Assembly: GCF_000382165.1 (NCBI RefSeq) | Contig: NZ_KB907727.1 | Location: 1-54,669 of the forward strand | Length of the DNA stretch: 54,669 bases | Origin: Arsukibacterium perlucidum DSM 18276 | Lineage (GTDB): Bacteria > Pseudomonadota > Gammaproteobacteria > Enterobacterales > Alteromonadaceae | Direction of reading: 5' to 3' | In this document: positions 47,288 to 54,669 of the stretch, in pieces | Numbering within the stretch: position 1 is the first letter of the stretch | Layout of the letters: every line of letters begins with the position of its first letter | Position numbers and translations under genes: made by a program | The notes under the pieces: generated by a model | What the model was told of the DNA's origin: nothing | What the model saw: only the letters and a program-made list of their open reading frames with translations | Databases searched by the model: none

Positions 47288-48209
47288 CACAGCTACCTCC
47301 AGCGTTGTTACTGGCATAGCGTCTATTAAATTTTTCTGTAGAAAATTGGATCTCTTGCAGCGCCAGTGAGGCTCCAACTGAAAGTATTGGGCTGCTGTAA
47401 ACATAACCAGAGCCTGCCTCAGCCAGGCTGTTCTGAAAAAAGCGACCATGAGGGTCGATCATCAGGTAGGAATTACGCATGTCGTCGTTTTTTTCAGCAC
47501 AAATGATGTTCTGAAAAGCGTGATGACGGGCGATAAACTTTTCAAAACGTGCTTCATCAATCACATTTTTCGTTGTGATGATGGGAAGCATCTGTAAAAC
47601 TTTCCATTTTTGAGGTGCTAAGCGTTCGACAATATCTGATAAATCGTCAAACACATTGATCGCATTTACTACGGTGTTTAGTTTTATTTTCAGGTGTGGG
47701 TTGGCCTGTTTTCCCATGTCAATGATAGAGAGCAGTCTATCAACGTCGAGTTTTTGCTGATGTGTGGTATGGCGTCCGATTAAATGATTAGAAGACAGCC
47801 GAGTGGAATCAATGCTTATGCCAAACCAAGTTAGCAGCGGTGCCATCTGAGCCATTAACTCTTCCGTCAGCAAACTGCCATTAGTGATAATGGACACGTC
47901 AAACCCGATTTTTTTTGCCTCAAGCATAATTGGCAAAAGTTTCTTTGATAACAGTAATGGTTCGCCCCCTGCAAAATTCAATCGTACTTTTTTGTAAGTC
48001 GGGGAATTTGAGGTATCCAATTTGTTGTACTGGAACTGGATACAGTTATATAGTTCGAGTAGAAGCTTTTTAGTCGAATTTGAATCATGGAACAACTCGC
48101 GTTTCTCATCAGGCTTTTTCCAGGCAGCGTAGCAATAATGGCAGCTGTAATTGCATACTTCGGTGATATGCCAGTTAATTACAAGTGTCTCGGTATGGTT
48201 AGTATTCAT
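47277..48209 (-). CDS. Prokaryotic viperin (pVip), antiviral radical SAM enzyme
   Basis: A 310-aa radical SAM protein whose whole length fits viperin. The [4Fe-4S] cysteines are C19, C23 and C26 (CNYSCHYC), followed by a GGEP SAM-binding motif (FAGGEPLL). Viperin-specific blocks are present: KLNTVVNAINVFDDL (human viperin has KINSVINRFNVEED), WKVLQMLPI and SYLMIDPHGRF. Viperins convert CTP and other NTPs to 3'-deoxy-3',4'-didehydro nucleotides that terminate viral RNA synthesis. The nucleotide product of this one cannot be told from sequence. GAGGAG precedes the ATG. The next gene downstream is a coupled HicA-like protein, and a large ankyrin protein is divergent 57 bases away. Confidence 0.88.
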   Translation of the reverse strand: MNTNHTETLVINWHITEVCNYSCHYCYAAWKKPDEKRELFHDSNSTKKLLLELYNCIQFQYNKLDTSNSPTYKKVRLNFAGGEPLLLSKKLLPIMLEAKKIGFDVSIITNGSLLTEELMAQMAPLLTWFGISIDSTRLSSNHLIGRHTTHQQKLDVDRLLSIIDMGKQANPHLKIKLNTVVNAINVFDDLSDIVERLAPQKWKVLQMLPIITTKNVIDEARFEKFIARHHAFQNIICAEKNDDMRNSYLMIDPHGRFFQNSLAEAGSGYVYSSPILSVGASLALQEIQFSTEKFNRRYASNNAGGSCDVL

Positions 48210-48266
48210 GTTTCAGGCTCCTCATGTTAAGCCTGCTAAGCTTGCCGCCGAGACGGACTAGCCGTT

Positions 48267-51053
48267 ATGAAAAGTGCCGTACCTACCCTGATCTTTTCGC
48301 ATAAGCTGTTGTTTTTTAAACAATTAAAAAGAGAATTTATTTTGGTCCGATTTCCATCAGTTGAATCCATTCTGCTCGAAGTGTATGAAAGTCTTGGTTG
48401 CGGCAGCTTTCAAACAAAAACAAAGAACAAATTCAAATCCGGGATGTCGTTGCAAAAACGACAAGAGATGCTCGGTAACATTTTTTCTGCAATTATCGAA
48501 AAACTTGGTGTGGAAGCTGATGTAAGAGACATCCTGCACAACTTTTTTGAATTCTCAGCATCGAACAAAGCCGTTGAGGCGCATTGTTTCACCCTGAACG
48601 CCTCTCAACAGCAGATTGTTTGGTGGGTAGCGGCATTCAGGATAGTTCCTTTCTTTGCCAGGAAAGCTGCATTCTGGAGTTTAGAAGAACCAGTCGATAA
48701 AGGTATGCCCGGTGGGCGCTTCTGGTATTTGCCTAACCTGGAAAATGAGGCTGTAACATTACCTGTTACCCACGTTGTAGATTGGCTGTTGGACTTGATG
48801 GGCGCTTCTATTCATGGAGTTTCACAGGATTTGGCTATGAATTCTGATCCAAATATTGACCGCTATGAGACAGTTTACCGATCGTTAAATAACTGGAAAA
48901 AAGGCACATTGCCTTCACCTGATACGATAGAAAAGTATTTTTCCGATGATTCCATGCTCGTTTTTAATGGCACTTTTACGCCAACGGCAGACTTAAAGTA
49001 TCAGGATGTTTATAAAGAAGCTCTTGATTTTGTAACCAGAAAAAATCTCGATGCGGAAAAGCTGCGCCATGAAATTCCAATGATTGAACCGGGTCGTATT
49101 GAGAGTGTGTTATCAGGTAATGCAGAGCAGAGTGAGGTAATGCGTTTTATTAACCTATTGGCCATTCGGTATGCCAAGCCCCCAATTGCATTGATAAGAA
49201 CACGCTTACTTTTCGCCAGAATGGTGCAAGACGGCTATCGTCGTTTACTTAAGTTTCTTTGTCCTGGTGTCGACCAATATTGCTCCGATCCGAGTAAAAA
49301 TAAGCTGTTACAGTTATTGTTCAGCTTTCAGGCAATTTACAACTTAACCATTGCGGCAGAGCGCGAATACTCACATATCGACGATACAGCAACTCGTATT
49401 GCCCATGAAAATATTTGGTTTGACAGTAAATTACCACCCTTTGAAAAAGCAATGATGTACCTGTCTATTACAAATTCAGCTTCAAGCACTACGCCGCAGG
49501 AGTTGGCGGGGCCACTGAATTTCATCTTTTCTCAGCTGCAACCAGAAGGTGGAATAATAGATATCTTTAGCTGTAATGAGCGAGGCATGCTCTTTCCCTC
49601 TTTAGCCCGGTTAGAGCTGATCTCACTTTATGAGAAGTTATCAGGGCAGGTCTCATCAGCAATGCAAGAGGTAAAGGCCGGATCGCCATGGCGGGCATTT
49701 CAGAAAGTTACGATATTTCAAGCTCTGACAACGTTGGTTCTCCAAAAGCTCAGTAATAAGGGCTATGCCGCGGCATACCAGCGGTTGGAAGAGATAGCGG
49801 TTACAGACGATGAGAAGCTCCAGATCATTGCATTAAAACTGGAAAATATACTGATCCGAAATGAAAAGTTTAGTAAAGATTCATATAGCCTTGTTGATGG
49901 TTTACTAAATCAAGCAAAGATTAATGCTGCTTACGAAGGTTGGCAAAATGTCAATTTACTCAGACTGGAATCCAGACATTTAGTTAATTCGAATCAGTTT
50001 GATAAAGCAACTGAAGTGATGCGTGCAGCATTTAAACGCTGCGGTGCAGGTAGTTTTGGTTCAATGAAAGGTGAGCTTGCAAGAGATTGTCTGGCATTGG
50101 CTGTTTCAAATCAAAGGTTAATCCCTGAAAACCATACCACGTATTACGAGTCGATACTGGAATGGGATTGTCTGGAGAATATGCCAGGCATTTTTCAGCA
50201 GCCTAATTTAGAGGACGTCGCTGTTGAGTGTGCTACTTTTTTCTGGGATAACTTATATAAGCCTTACCCGCAGTTTAAAAAACAATTGCCACTAATTCAA
50301 TCGCAGCTGGAACATGTCACAAAACTAGTGTTTGCGGGCGATAACTCTGCCCTATTGACGTGGTTCAAACAGCACAAGAAGCTTTTGAACAAACCTTTGC
50401 CTTATGTAAAAGCCGACAGTATCTTGATGTTTTGGTTAAAAGGCTTTCAGAAGATCCGCAAGAACATTTTAAGCGGTTTTGCAGGGGGAAAGTTATATGA
50501 AAGAGGAATGGTTAACGGCATTCTTAATAATATCCGCAATGGGTTAATGGTTTTAGCAGAATTTGCGCCTAACCAAATTAATATATGTGACTTTAAACAA
50601 CAAACACCATTGATGTTGGCCGCTGGTCATGGTGACGCGGAGTTTGTAGAAATGCTTTTAGCTCACGGTGCCGAAGTAGACAGGCAAGATTTTACAGGCA
50701 AGACAGCGTTGCATGGTGCGATAAAATCGATGAATGACACCTGTGTAAAACTACTACTAGATGCTGAGTGCGCCATTGATGTTGAAGCATTGGGTGGCAG
50801 AACACCTTTGCATACTGCTGCCTGGCGCTGTAATGTTTTCGCGGTCGAACAGATATTGCAAAGAGACGTCAGCCTTGCAAACAAGAAAGATATAACAGGA
50901 AAAACACCCCTTGAGACAGTAGTGTCATTGCTAGATTACCCGGAGCAGTTGGCATTACTTAATAATAAGCTGAAGAGTCAGGGGGATAAGCTCGTAACGA
51001 GAACTGCGCTTGAAAATGCTCGCTTGAGCTTTGAAACACAACTTAGATTGTAA
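48267..51053 (+). CDS. Large ankyrin-repeat protein, N-terminal domain unrecognised
   Basis: A 928-aa protein, probably cytoplasmic. The last 180 residues hold three or four ankyrin repeats (QTPLMLAAGHGDAEFVEMLL, KTALHGAIKSM, RTPLHTAAW, KTPLETVVSLL). The first about 740 residues are helical and were not recognised; a possible DNA-binding helix-turn-helix pattern (DRYETVYRSLNNWKKGTLPSPDTIEKYF, about residues 191-218) resembles a repressor-type HTH, weakly. TTG 48342 with an upstream AAGAG is an alternative start, 25 codons in. Its position divergent from viperin suggests a linked role, possibly sensing or effector. Confidence 0.75.
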   Translation: MKSAVPTLIFSHKLLFFKQLKREFILVRFPSVESILLEVYESLGCGSFQTKTKNKFKSGMSLQKRQEMLGNIFSAIIEKLGVEADVRDILHNFFEFSASNKAVEAHCFTLNASQQQIVWWVAAFRIVPFFARKAAFWSLEEPVDKGMPGGRFWYLPNLENEAVTLPVTHVVDWLLDLMGASIHGVSQDLAMNSDPNIDRYETVYRSLNNWKKGTLPSPDTIEKYFSDDSMLVFNGTFTPTADLKYQDVYKEALDFVTRKNLDAEKLRHEIPMIEPGRIESVLSGNAEQSEVMRFINLLAIRYAKPPIALIRTRLLFARMVQDGYRRLLKFLCPGVDQYCSDPSKNKLLQLLFSFQAIYNLTIAAEREYSHIDDTATRIAHENIWFDSKLPPFEKAMMYLSITNSASSTTPQELAGPLNFIFSQLQPEGGIIDIFSCNERGMLFPSLARLELISLYEKLSGQVSSAMQEVKAGSPWRAFQKVTIFQALTTLVLQKLSNKGYAAAYQRLEEIAVTDDEKLQIIALKLENILIRNEKFSKDSYSLVDGLLNQAKINAAYEGWQNVNLLRLESRHLVNSNQFDKATEVMRAAFKRCGAGSFGSMKGELARDCLALAVSNQRLIPENHTTYYESILEWDCLENMPGIFQQPNLEDVAVECATFFWDNLYKPYPQFKKQLPLIQSQLEHVTKLVFAGDNSALLTWFKQHKKLLNKPLPYVKADSILMFWLKGFQKIRKNILSGFAGGKLYERGMVNGILNNIRNGLMVLAEFAPNQINICDFKQQTPLMLAAGHGDAEFVEMLLAHGAEVDRQDFTGKTALHGAIKSMNDTCVKLLLDAECAIDVEALGGRTPLHTAAWRCNVFAVEQILQRDVSLANKKDITGKTPLETVVSLLDYPEQLALLNNKLKSQGDKLVTRTALENARLSFETQLRL

Positions 51054-51243
51054 TAACGATCATTATCAGTTGGACATTAATAACCTGGACCAATTTAGTT
51101 GAAAATATCAATAACTTGTTTCTATTTACAAATTTAACTATTAGTATTTATAAATATTTATTTTAGGAAAATTCATTACACATATTTACATTTATATTTT
51201 TATTAATTACATTTGGACCTGAATTATTGTTGAGCAGTCTATA

Positions 51244-52359
51244 ATGAGCGCTGAAAACCCTCTAATCGCGTATTGGTTATCTGATAAAGGTAATCGGCCC
51301 TTGTTCATGGAAATGATCAACGGAGTCGTAGAAGATAGAAACTATACTCTCGCATTAAGTCTTATTGATCAGGCGCCTGAGTGCTTTGGTAGCGACAGCC
51401 TATTTATAAAAATAGATATTTTGTTGGCTATGGGCGAATATCAAGACGCGTCCATAGAATTGACGAAAGTACGTAATAAACCTGATGATCGGCAACGTTA
51501 CAACTATTACATTGCAAAAATCGCTTTTCTACAAGGACAGCTAGATGTAGCGTTAACACATCTGGAGAAAAATACAGTTGATTTAGACTCTGATGGTATA
51601 TTGTTAAAAGCTCGTGCTCAATACCTGTCGGGCGCTACAGAATCGTCGGCAAAAACCTTAAGTGGCATTTCAGAAATAGAAAGTAATTCTCAGGCTATTG
51701 GGCTAGCTGCCATGGTGGCATTGGATTTAGGAGATTATCTTAAAGCCGATGTGTATTGTTCTAAAGCGTTGCAGCTAAATCCTATTCAACCAGATGCACT
51801 TTTGGCTAAAGCCTCAGTCTTGATATACCACCAGAATCCGACAGATGCAGATATCTTCATAACGCAGTTTTTGTCGCAACTGCCTAGTTCTGGCCGCGGC
51901 TGGTCTGTGCAAGGGCAGACTTCTTTACTGCGTCAGAATTTCAACAAATCTTTATCTGAATTAAATACTGCAGTGAAGTTGATGCCTGAGCATATAGGTA
52001 CATGGCACTTGTTAGCATGGAATTACTATTTACTTGGCTTGTTTGATAAGGCTGAGCAATCCTTCGAAAGTGCTTTGAAATTGGATGAAGCTTTTGCAGA
52101 TAGTTACGGCGGTCTTGCTGTTGTTGCAGCTATCAGAGGTGACGTTGACGTTGCGCAAAAACATATCAAGCTTGCATCACGATTAAATAAATCTTCATTT
52201 TCAGCAGAGTATGCCAGGGCATTACTTGAAAATGCTGCGGGTGATAATAACGCTGCAGATATTCGTATAGATAACTTATTAGCTCAGAATACTCATCTTG
52301 AAAACGTTACCTACCGTGAGCTTATCCGACAGGTTATAGAGCGCAACGCAAATGAGTGA
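51244..52359 (+). CDS. TPR protein coupled to fliQ
   Basis: A 371-aa protein built of about eight tetratricopeptide-like helical repeats (for example IGTWHLLAWNYYLLGLFDKAEQSFESALKLD). It has no signal peptide. It overlaps fliQ by 8 bases, so it is co-translated with the flagellar export genes. It could be a chaperone or assembly factor of that export apparatus; the identity is not recognised. It is preceded by 190 AT-rich bases with no clear promoter. Confidence 0.75.
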   Translation: MSAENPLIAYWLSDKGNRPLFMEMINGVVEDRNYTLALSLIDQAPECFGSDSLFIKIDILLAMGEYQDASIELTKVRNKPDDRQRYNYYIAKIAFLQGQLDVALTHLEKNTVDLDSDGILLKARAQYLSGATESSAKTLSGISEIESNSQAIGLAAMVALDLGDYLKADVYCSKALQLNPIQPDALLAKASVLIYHQNPTDADIFITQFLSQLPSSGRGWSVQGQTSLLRQNFNKSLSELNTAVKLMPEHIGTWHLLAWNYYLLGLFDKAEQSFESALKLDEAFADSYGGLAVVAAIRGDVDVAQKHIKLASRLNKSSFSAEYARALLENAAGDNNAADIRIDNLLAQNTHLENVTYRELIRQVIERNANE

Positions 52360-52615
52360 AGATTTTGTCGTTTCTTTAATGGGAAATATGTTTCACACCG
52401 CATTGAAAGTGGCTTTTCCGCTGCTGTTGTCGACGCTGGTTGCCGGAGTGTTGATTAGCATATTGCAGGTGGTCACTCAAATTCAAGAAATGACGTTAAC
52501 TTTCGTTCCCAAGCTTGTTGTCGCCGTTGTTGTTCTGGGCGTCGCAGGCGCGTGGATGTTGTCAGTGCTTACTGATTTTGCCAGGCAAACGATACTTAGC
52601 ACCAGTTTGTTATGA
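52352..52615 (+). CDS. fliQ: Flagellar-type export protein FliQ
   Basis: An 87-aa protein with two membrane helices, matching FliQ/SctS of the flagellar type III export gate in length and pattern (ALKVAFPLLLSTLVAGVLISILQVVTQIQEMTL with the conserved Gln cluster, then VPKLV). It forms the export gate with FliP and FliR; fliP is not in view. Confidence 0.92.
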   Translation: MSEDFVVSLMGNMFHTALKVAFPLLLSTLVAGVLISILQVVTQIQEMTLTFVPKLVVAVVVLGVAGAWMLSVLTDFARQTILSTSLL

Positions 52616-52656
52616 ATTAAGTGTTTAGTTATGAACAGGACGTTTAAGGCAAAAGC

Positions 52657-53403
52657 ATGATTATAGCTGAGACGATGCCATTAATAGGGTTGGTAGTTCT
52701 GAGGCTCAGTCCAGTTTTGCTGTCGGTTGGCATGGGACCAATGCAAAGAATACCAATGATGGTGCGTTTAGTTCTGCTGTTGGTATTTACTATAGCAGTA
52801 ACGATGCTGATTGGTGATACCAGCCCTTTGATAGAGAACAAGTTAGTTTGGGTGGTTGTATCTGAGTTATTAATCGGGATTTGTATTTTTTTCACTTTTC
52901 AATTGATATTTGCGGCACTAAGTTTTTGGGGAAGAGTAGTAGATATGCAAATTGGATTTGGTGCAGCAGGTATATTTGACCCTTCTGTTAATACCCAGGA
53001 ATCGATCACTGGCAGTATTTATATATTGGCTGGCACAGCGCTATTTTTTATTCTGGGCATTCATATAGATCTCATTCAGATACTGCTCAAAAGTTATGAG
53101 GCTATCCCTTTAGGAACGGGATTATTTTATATACCGCCACTACAGTTAGCGGCTTTAATGACAAGTATATTCTCAGTTGCACTACTTATTTTTGCGCCCG
53201 TGATGATACTGCTCTGGTTACTGGATATGTTTACCGGATTTATATCCCGTACCATGCCTCAAATGAACATTTACTTTGTGATGATGCCGCTGAAAATTGG
53301 CTGCGGTTTATTTTTACTGTCGGTGTTCTCACAACAGAGCCTGATGTTATTTAACAATATTTTTAATAGCTTGGTCCAATACTGGTCAGCATTACTTTAT
53401 TAA
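52657..53403 (+). CDS. fliR: Flagellar-type export protein FliR
   Basis: A 248-aa integral membrane protein with about six helices, of the FliR/SctT family (GRVVDMQIGFGAAGIFDPSV matches the conserved FliR segment). It starts 41 bases after fliQ with an AAGG ribosome site and is followed after 12 bases by flhB, the usual order Q-R-B. Confidence 0.92.
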   Translation: MIIAETMPLIGLVVLRLSPVLLSVGMGPMQRIPMMVRLVLLLVFTIAVTMLIGDTSPLIENKLVWVVVSELLIGICIFFTFQLIFAALSFWGRVVDMQIGFGAAGIFDPSVNTQESITGSIYILAGTALFFILGIHIDLIQILLKSYEAIPLGTGLFYIPPLQLAALMTSIFSVALLIFAPVMILLWLLDMFTGFISRTMPQMNIYFVMMPLKIGCGLFLLSVFSQQSLMLFNNIFNSLVQYWSALLY

Positions 53404-53415
53404 AGCAGTCTATCA

Positions 53416-54480
53416 ATGAGTACAGATCAGAATAAGACCGAAAAGCCTACGCCATTTAAATTAAGCGAGGCCCAAAATAAAGGACAAGTCAGCAAGAGTC
53501 TGGAGCTTAATGCGCTAGTTACGTCGCTATGCTTTATTGGTTTGGTAGCAATGCTATTCGCACAGTTAGCCTGGGCACTTGAGGCTGAAAGTCGCAGATT
53601 GCTGATACTAGCATCTGATTTTATGTGGACTGGAAAAAACCTAACGGCGCTTTTTACTGAGTTGACATCGAAAGTACTCGGCTTGTTTGCACCTGCAATT
53701 ATCATTTTTATTATTGCCGCTATTGCTGTAACCATAAGTCAAACAGGTTTCGTATTTACGTCCCACCCTCTGAAGCCGGACTTCACTAAATTGAACCCTG
53801 CTACTGGTTTTAAGCTTCTCTTCGCAATAAAAATACTTTTTGATCTAGTCAAGAATGCGCTGAAAATTGCATTCTTTTTTATTGTCATCTGGTTCACATA
53901 TCCTTGGTTTATCAGTGAAGTGTCTATTGCCATGCAAGGGTCCGCTGCTCAGTTACCTGATTTATGGGTGGCATTGTTTATAAAGATGGCATTATTAGCA
54001 GCAGTGATGGCTGTCCCTTTTATGTTGTCTGACTTTCTGTTCACGCGCTGGGACTTTCTGAACAAAATGCGCATGAGTACGAAAGAAGTAAAAGACGAGC
54101 ATAAAAAGCGGGAGGGTGATCCGCAAATAAGGTCTAAGCAAAAGCAATTACAACGTGAACTACTGAAGAAGACGGCTGCTTTGCAGGCCGTTCAGCAGGC
54201 CGATGTCATTATTGTCAATCCAACCCATATTGCCCTGGCACTGCATTATGATAAAGACAAAATGCCGGCACCTCGTGTTGTTGCTATGGGGAAGGGGGAA
54301 CTTGCCGGTAAAATCCGTGAGCAGGGGCGACGCTTTGGAATACCAATTATTCAAAACAAGCGTCTAGCCAGACGATTATATAAAAGCACGCAGTTAGGTA
54401 GTTTAGTTCCAGTTGATAGCTTTGCAGATCTGGCACCTATATTCCGCTGGTTGATGGGCATGGATATAGGAGTTGCTTAG
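53416..54480 (+). CDS. flhB: Flagellar-type export switch protein FlhB
   Basis: A 354-aa protein: N-terminal KTEKPTPFKLSEAQNKGQV (typical FlhB lead), four membrane helices (about residues 30-210), then a cytoplasmic domain with the self-cleaving NPTH motif at N268-H271 (VNPTHIALAL). FlhB cleavage switches export specificity from rod/hook to filament. The sequence looks flagellar rather than injectisome-like, though NPTHIA also occurs in SctU. flhA does not follow within the window. Confidence 0.92.
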   Translation: MSTDQNKTEKPTPFKLSEAQNKGQVSKSLELNALVTSLCFIGLVAMLFAQLAWALEAESRRLLILASDFMWTGKNLTALFTELTSKVLGLFAPAIIIFIIAAIAVTISQTGFVFTSHPLKPDFTKLNPATGFKLLFAIKILFDLVKNALKIAFFFIVIWFTYPWFISEVSIAMQGSAAQLPDLWVALFIKMALLAAVMAVPFMLSDFLFTRWDFLNKMRMSTKEVKDEHKKREGDPQIRSKQKQLQRELLKKTAALQAVQQADVIIVNPTHIALALHYDKDKMPAPRVVAMGKGELAGKIREQGRRFGIPIIQNKRLARRLYKSTQLGSLVPVDSFADLAPIFRWLMGMDIGVA

Positions 54481-54524
54481 TAATGCGGATTATCTGAGGG
54501 ATCCCCACGAATTTGACCACAGTA

Positions 54525-54669
54525 TCAGCTCTTTTCCATTTTGATTACTGCCCAATCTGACTCTGCCGCCCAGAGCATGATTTGCCTTATTGCAGCCTGT
54601 ATCTGCTCAATGCTCAGCCCTAACTTTGCTACCTTGCATAGCCGCCTACCCAGGTAGTTAAACGACAAT
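54525..54669 (-). CDS. Unrecognised ORF fragment at the right edge
   Basis: On the minus strand a frame is open from the window edge to a stop at 54525, giving 47 residues ending ESDWAVIKMEKS. No family was recognised. Between it and flhB (54481-54524) lies GGGATCCC and the phrase GGTCAAATTCGTGGGGATCC on the minus strand, which looks like an insertion-sequence end, but I cannot name one. It could be a transposase or recombinase C-terminus. Confidence 0.35.
   Translation of the reverse strand, partial: LSFNYLGRRLCKVAKLGLSIEQIQAAIRQIMLWAAESDWAVIKMEKS

Noticed and set aside
47049..47369. Plus-strand frame of 106 aa
   Set aside because: It lies antisense to the HicA-like gene and viperin end, which have good ribosome sites and coupled starts.
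47288..47449. N-terminal extension of the HicA-like frame upstream of 47287
   Set aside because: It is within viperin coding sequence in another frame, and ATG 47287 has a GGAGG ribosome site eight bases upstream.
51239..51246. TATAAT just before the TPR gene as a promoter
   Set aside because: It overlaps the start codon itself, so it cannot serve as that gene's -10 element.

Overview
The window reads as chromosome of a gammaproteobacterium close to the Rheinheimera / Alishewanella / Arsukibacterium group (Alteromonadales-like). This is inferred from gene order (rrn - csrD/mshH - complete MSHA pilus locus - mreBCD - maf - rng - yhdP - nit1 - tldD - ilvE) and protein character, not from a database search.

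Layout. 1-320: end of an rRNA operon (23S-5S spacer, 5S rRNA, terminator). 403-19557: MSHA (mannose-sensitive haemagglutinin) type IV pilus locus: csrD/mshH, a minus-strand PLP enzyme, then mshI, a PilN-like gene, mshJ, K, L, M, N, E, G, B, A, C, D, O, P and Q, nearly all overlapping or within a few bases, with an internal sigma70-like promoter before the pilin genes. 19781-33576: housekeeping block with cell-shape genes mreBCD, the nucleotide pyrophosphatase maf, RNase G, yhdP, a nitrilase-family amidase, tldD and pmbA (the two halves of the TldD/TldE protease), ilvE and darP. A 92-base structured element lies between the convergent genes ilvE and darP. 33665-37936: an M3 peptidase lipoprotein and an orphan CHASE-PAS sensor kinase on the minus strand.

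From a tRNA-Arg(CCG) gene at 38084 rightward the DNA looks accessory: more AT-rich, long spacers, unrelated genes. It starts with a two-gene AAA-ATPase + subtilisin-like protease pair of the IetAS type (plasmid-stability / anti-phage family), followed by an integration module: Xre repressor, operator cluster, excisionase-like protein, tyrosine integrase and two translationally coupled small unknown genes. Then come an unknown 242-aa protein, an active-looking membrane diguanylate cyclase, a prokaryotic viperin (pVip, radical SAM) coupled to a HicA-like small protein, and, divergent from it, a large ankyrin-repeat protein with an unrecognised N-terminal two thirds. The window closes with a TPR protein coupled to fliQ-fliR-flhB, a flagellar-type export trio without fliP or flhA in view, and an unrecognised ORF fragment running off the right edge.

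How it fits together. The left 38 kb is core genome for surface attachment, cell-wall geometry and RNA/protein turnover. The right 16 kb looks like a tRNA-anchored variable region carrying two known types of anti-phage gene (IetAS, viperin). The most attractive candidate for something undescribed is the viperin + HicA-like operon with its divergent ankyrin protein. Everything here is from reading the sequence; no similarity search was run.
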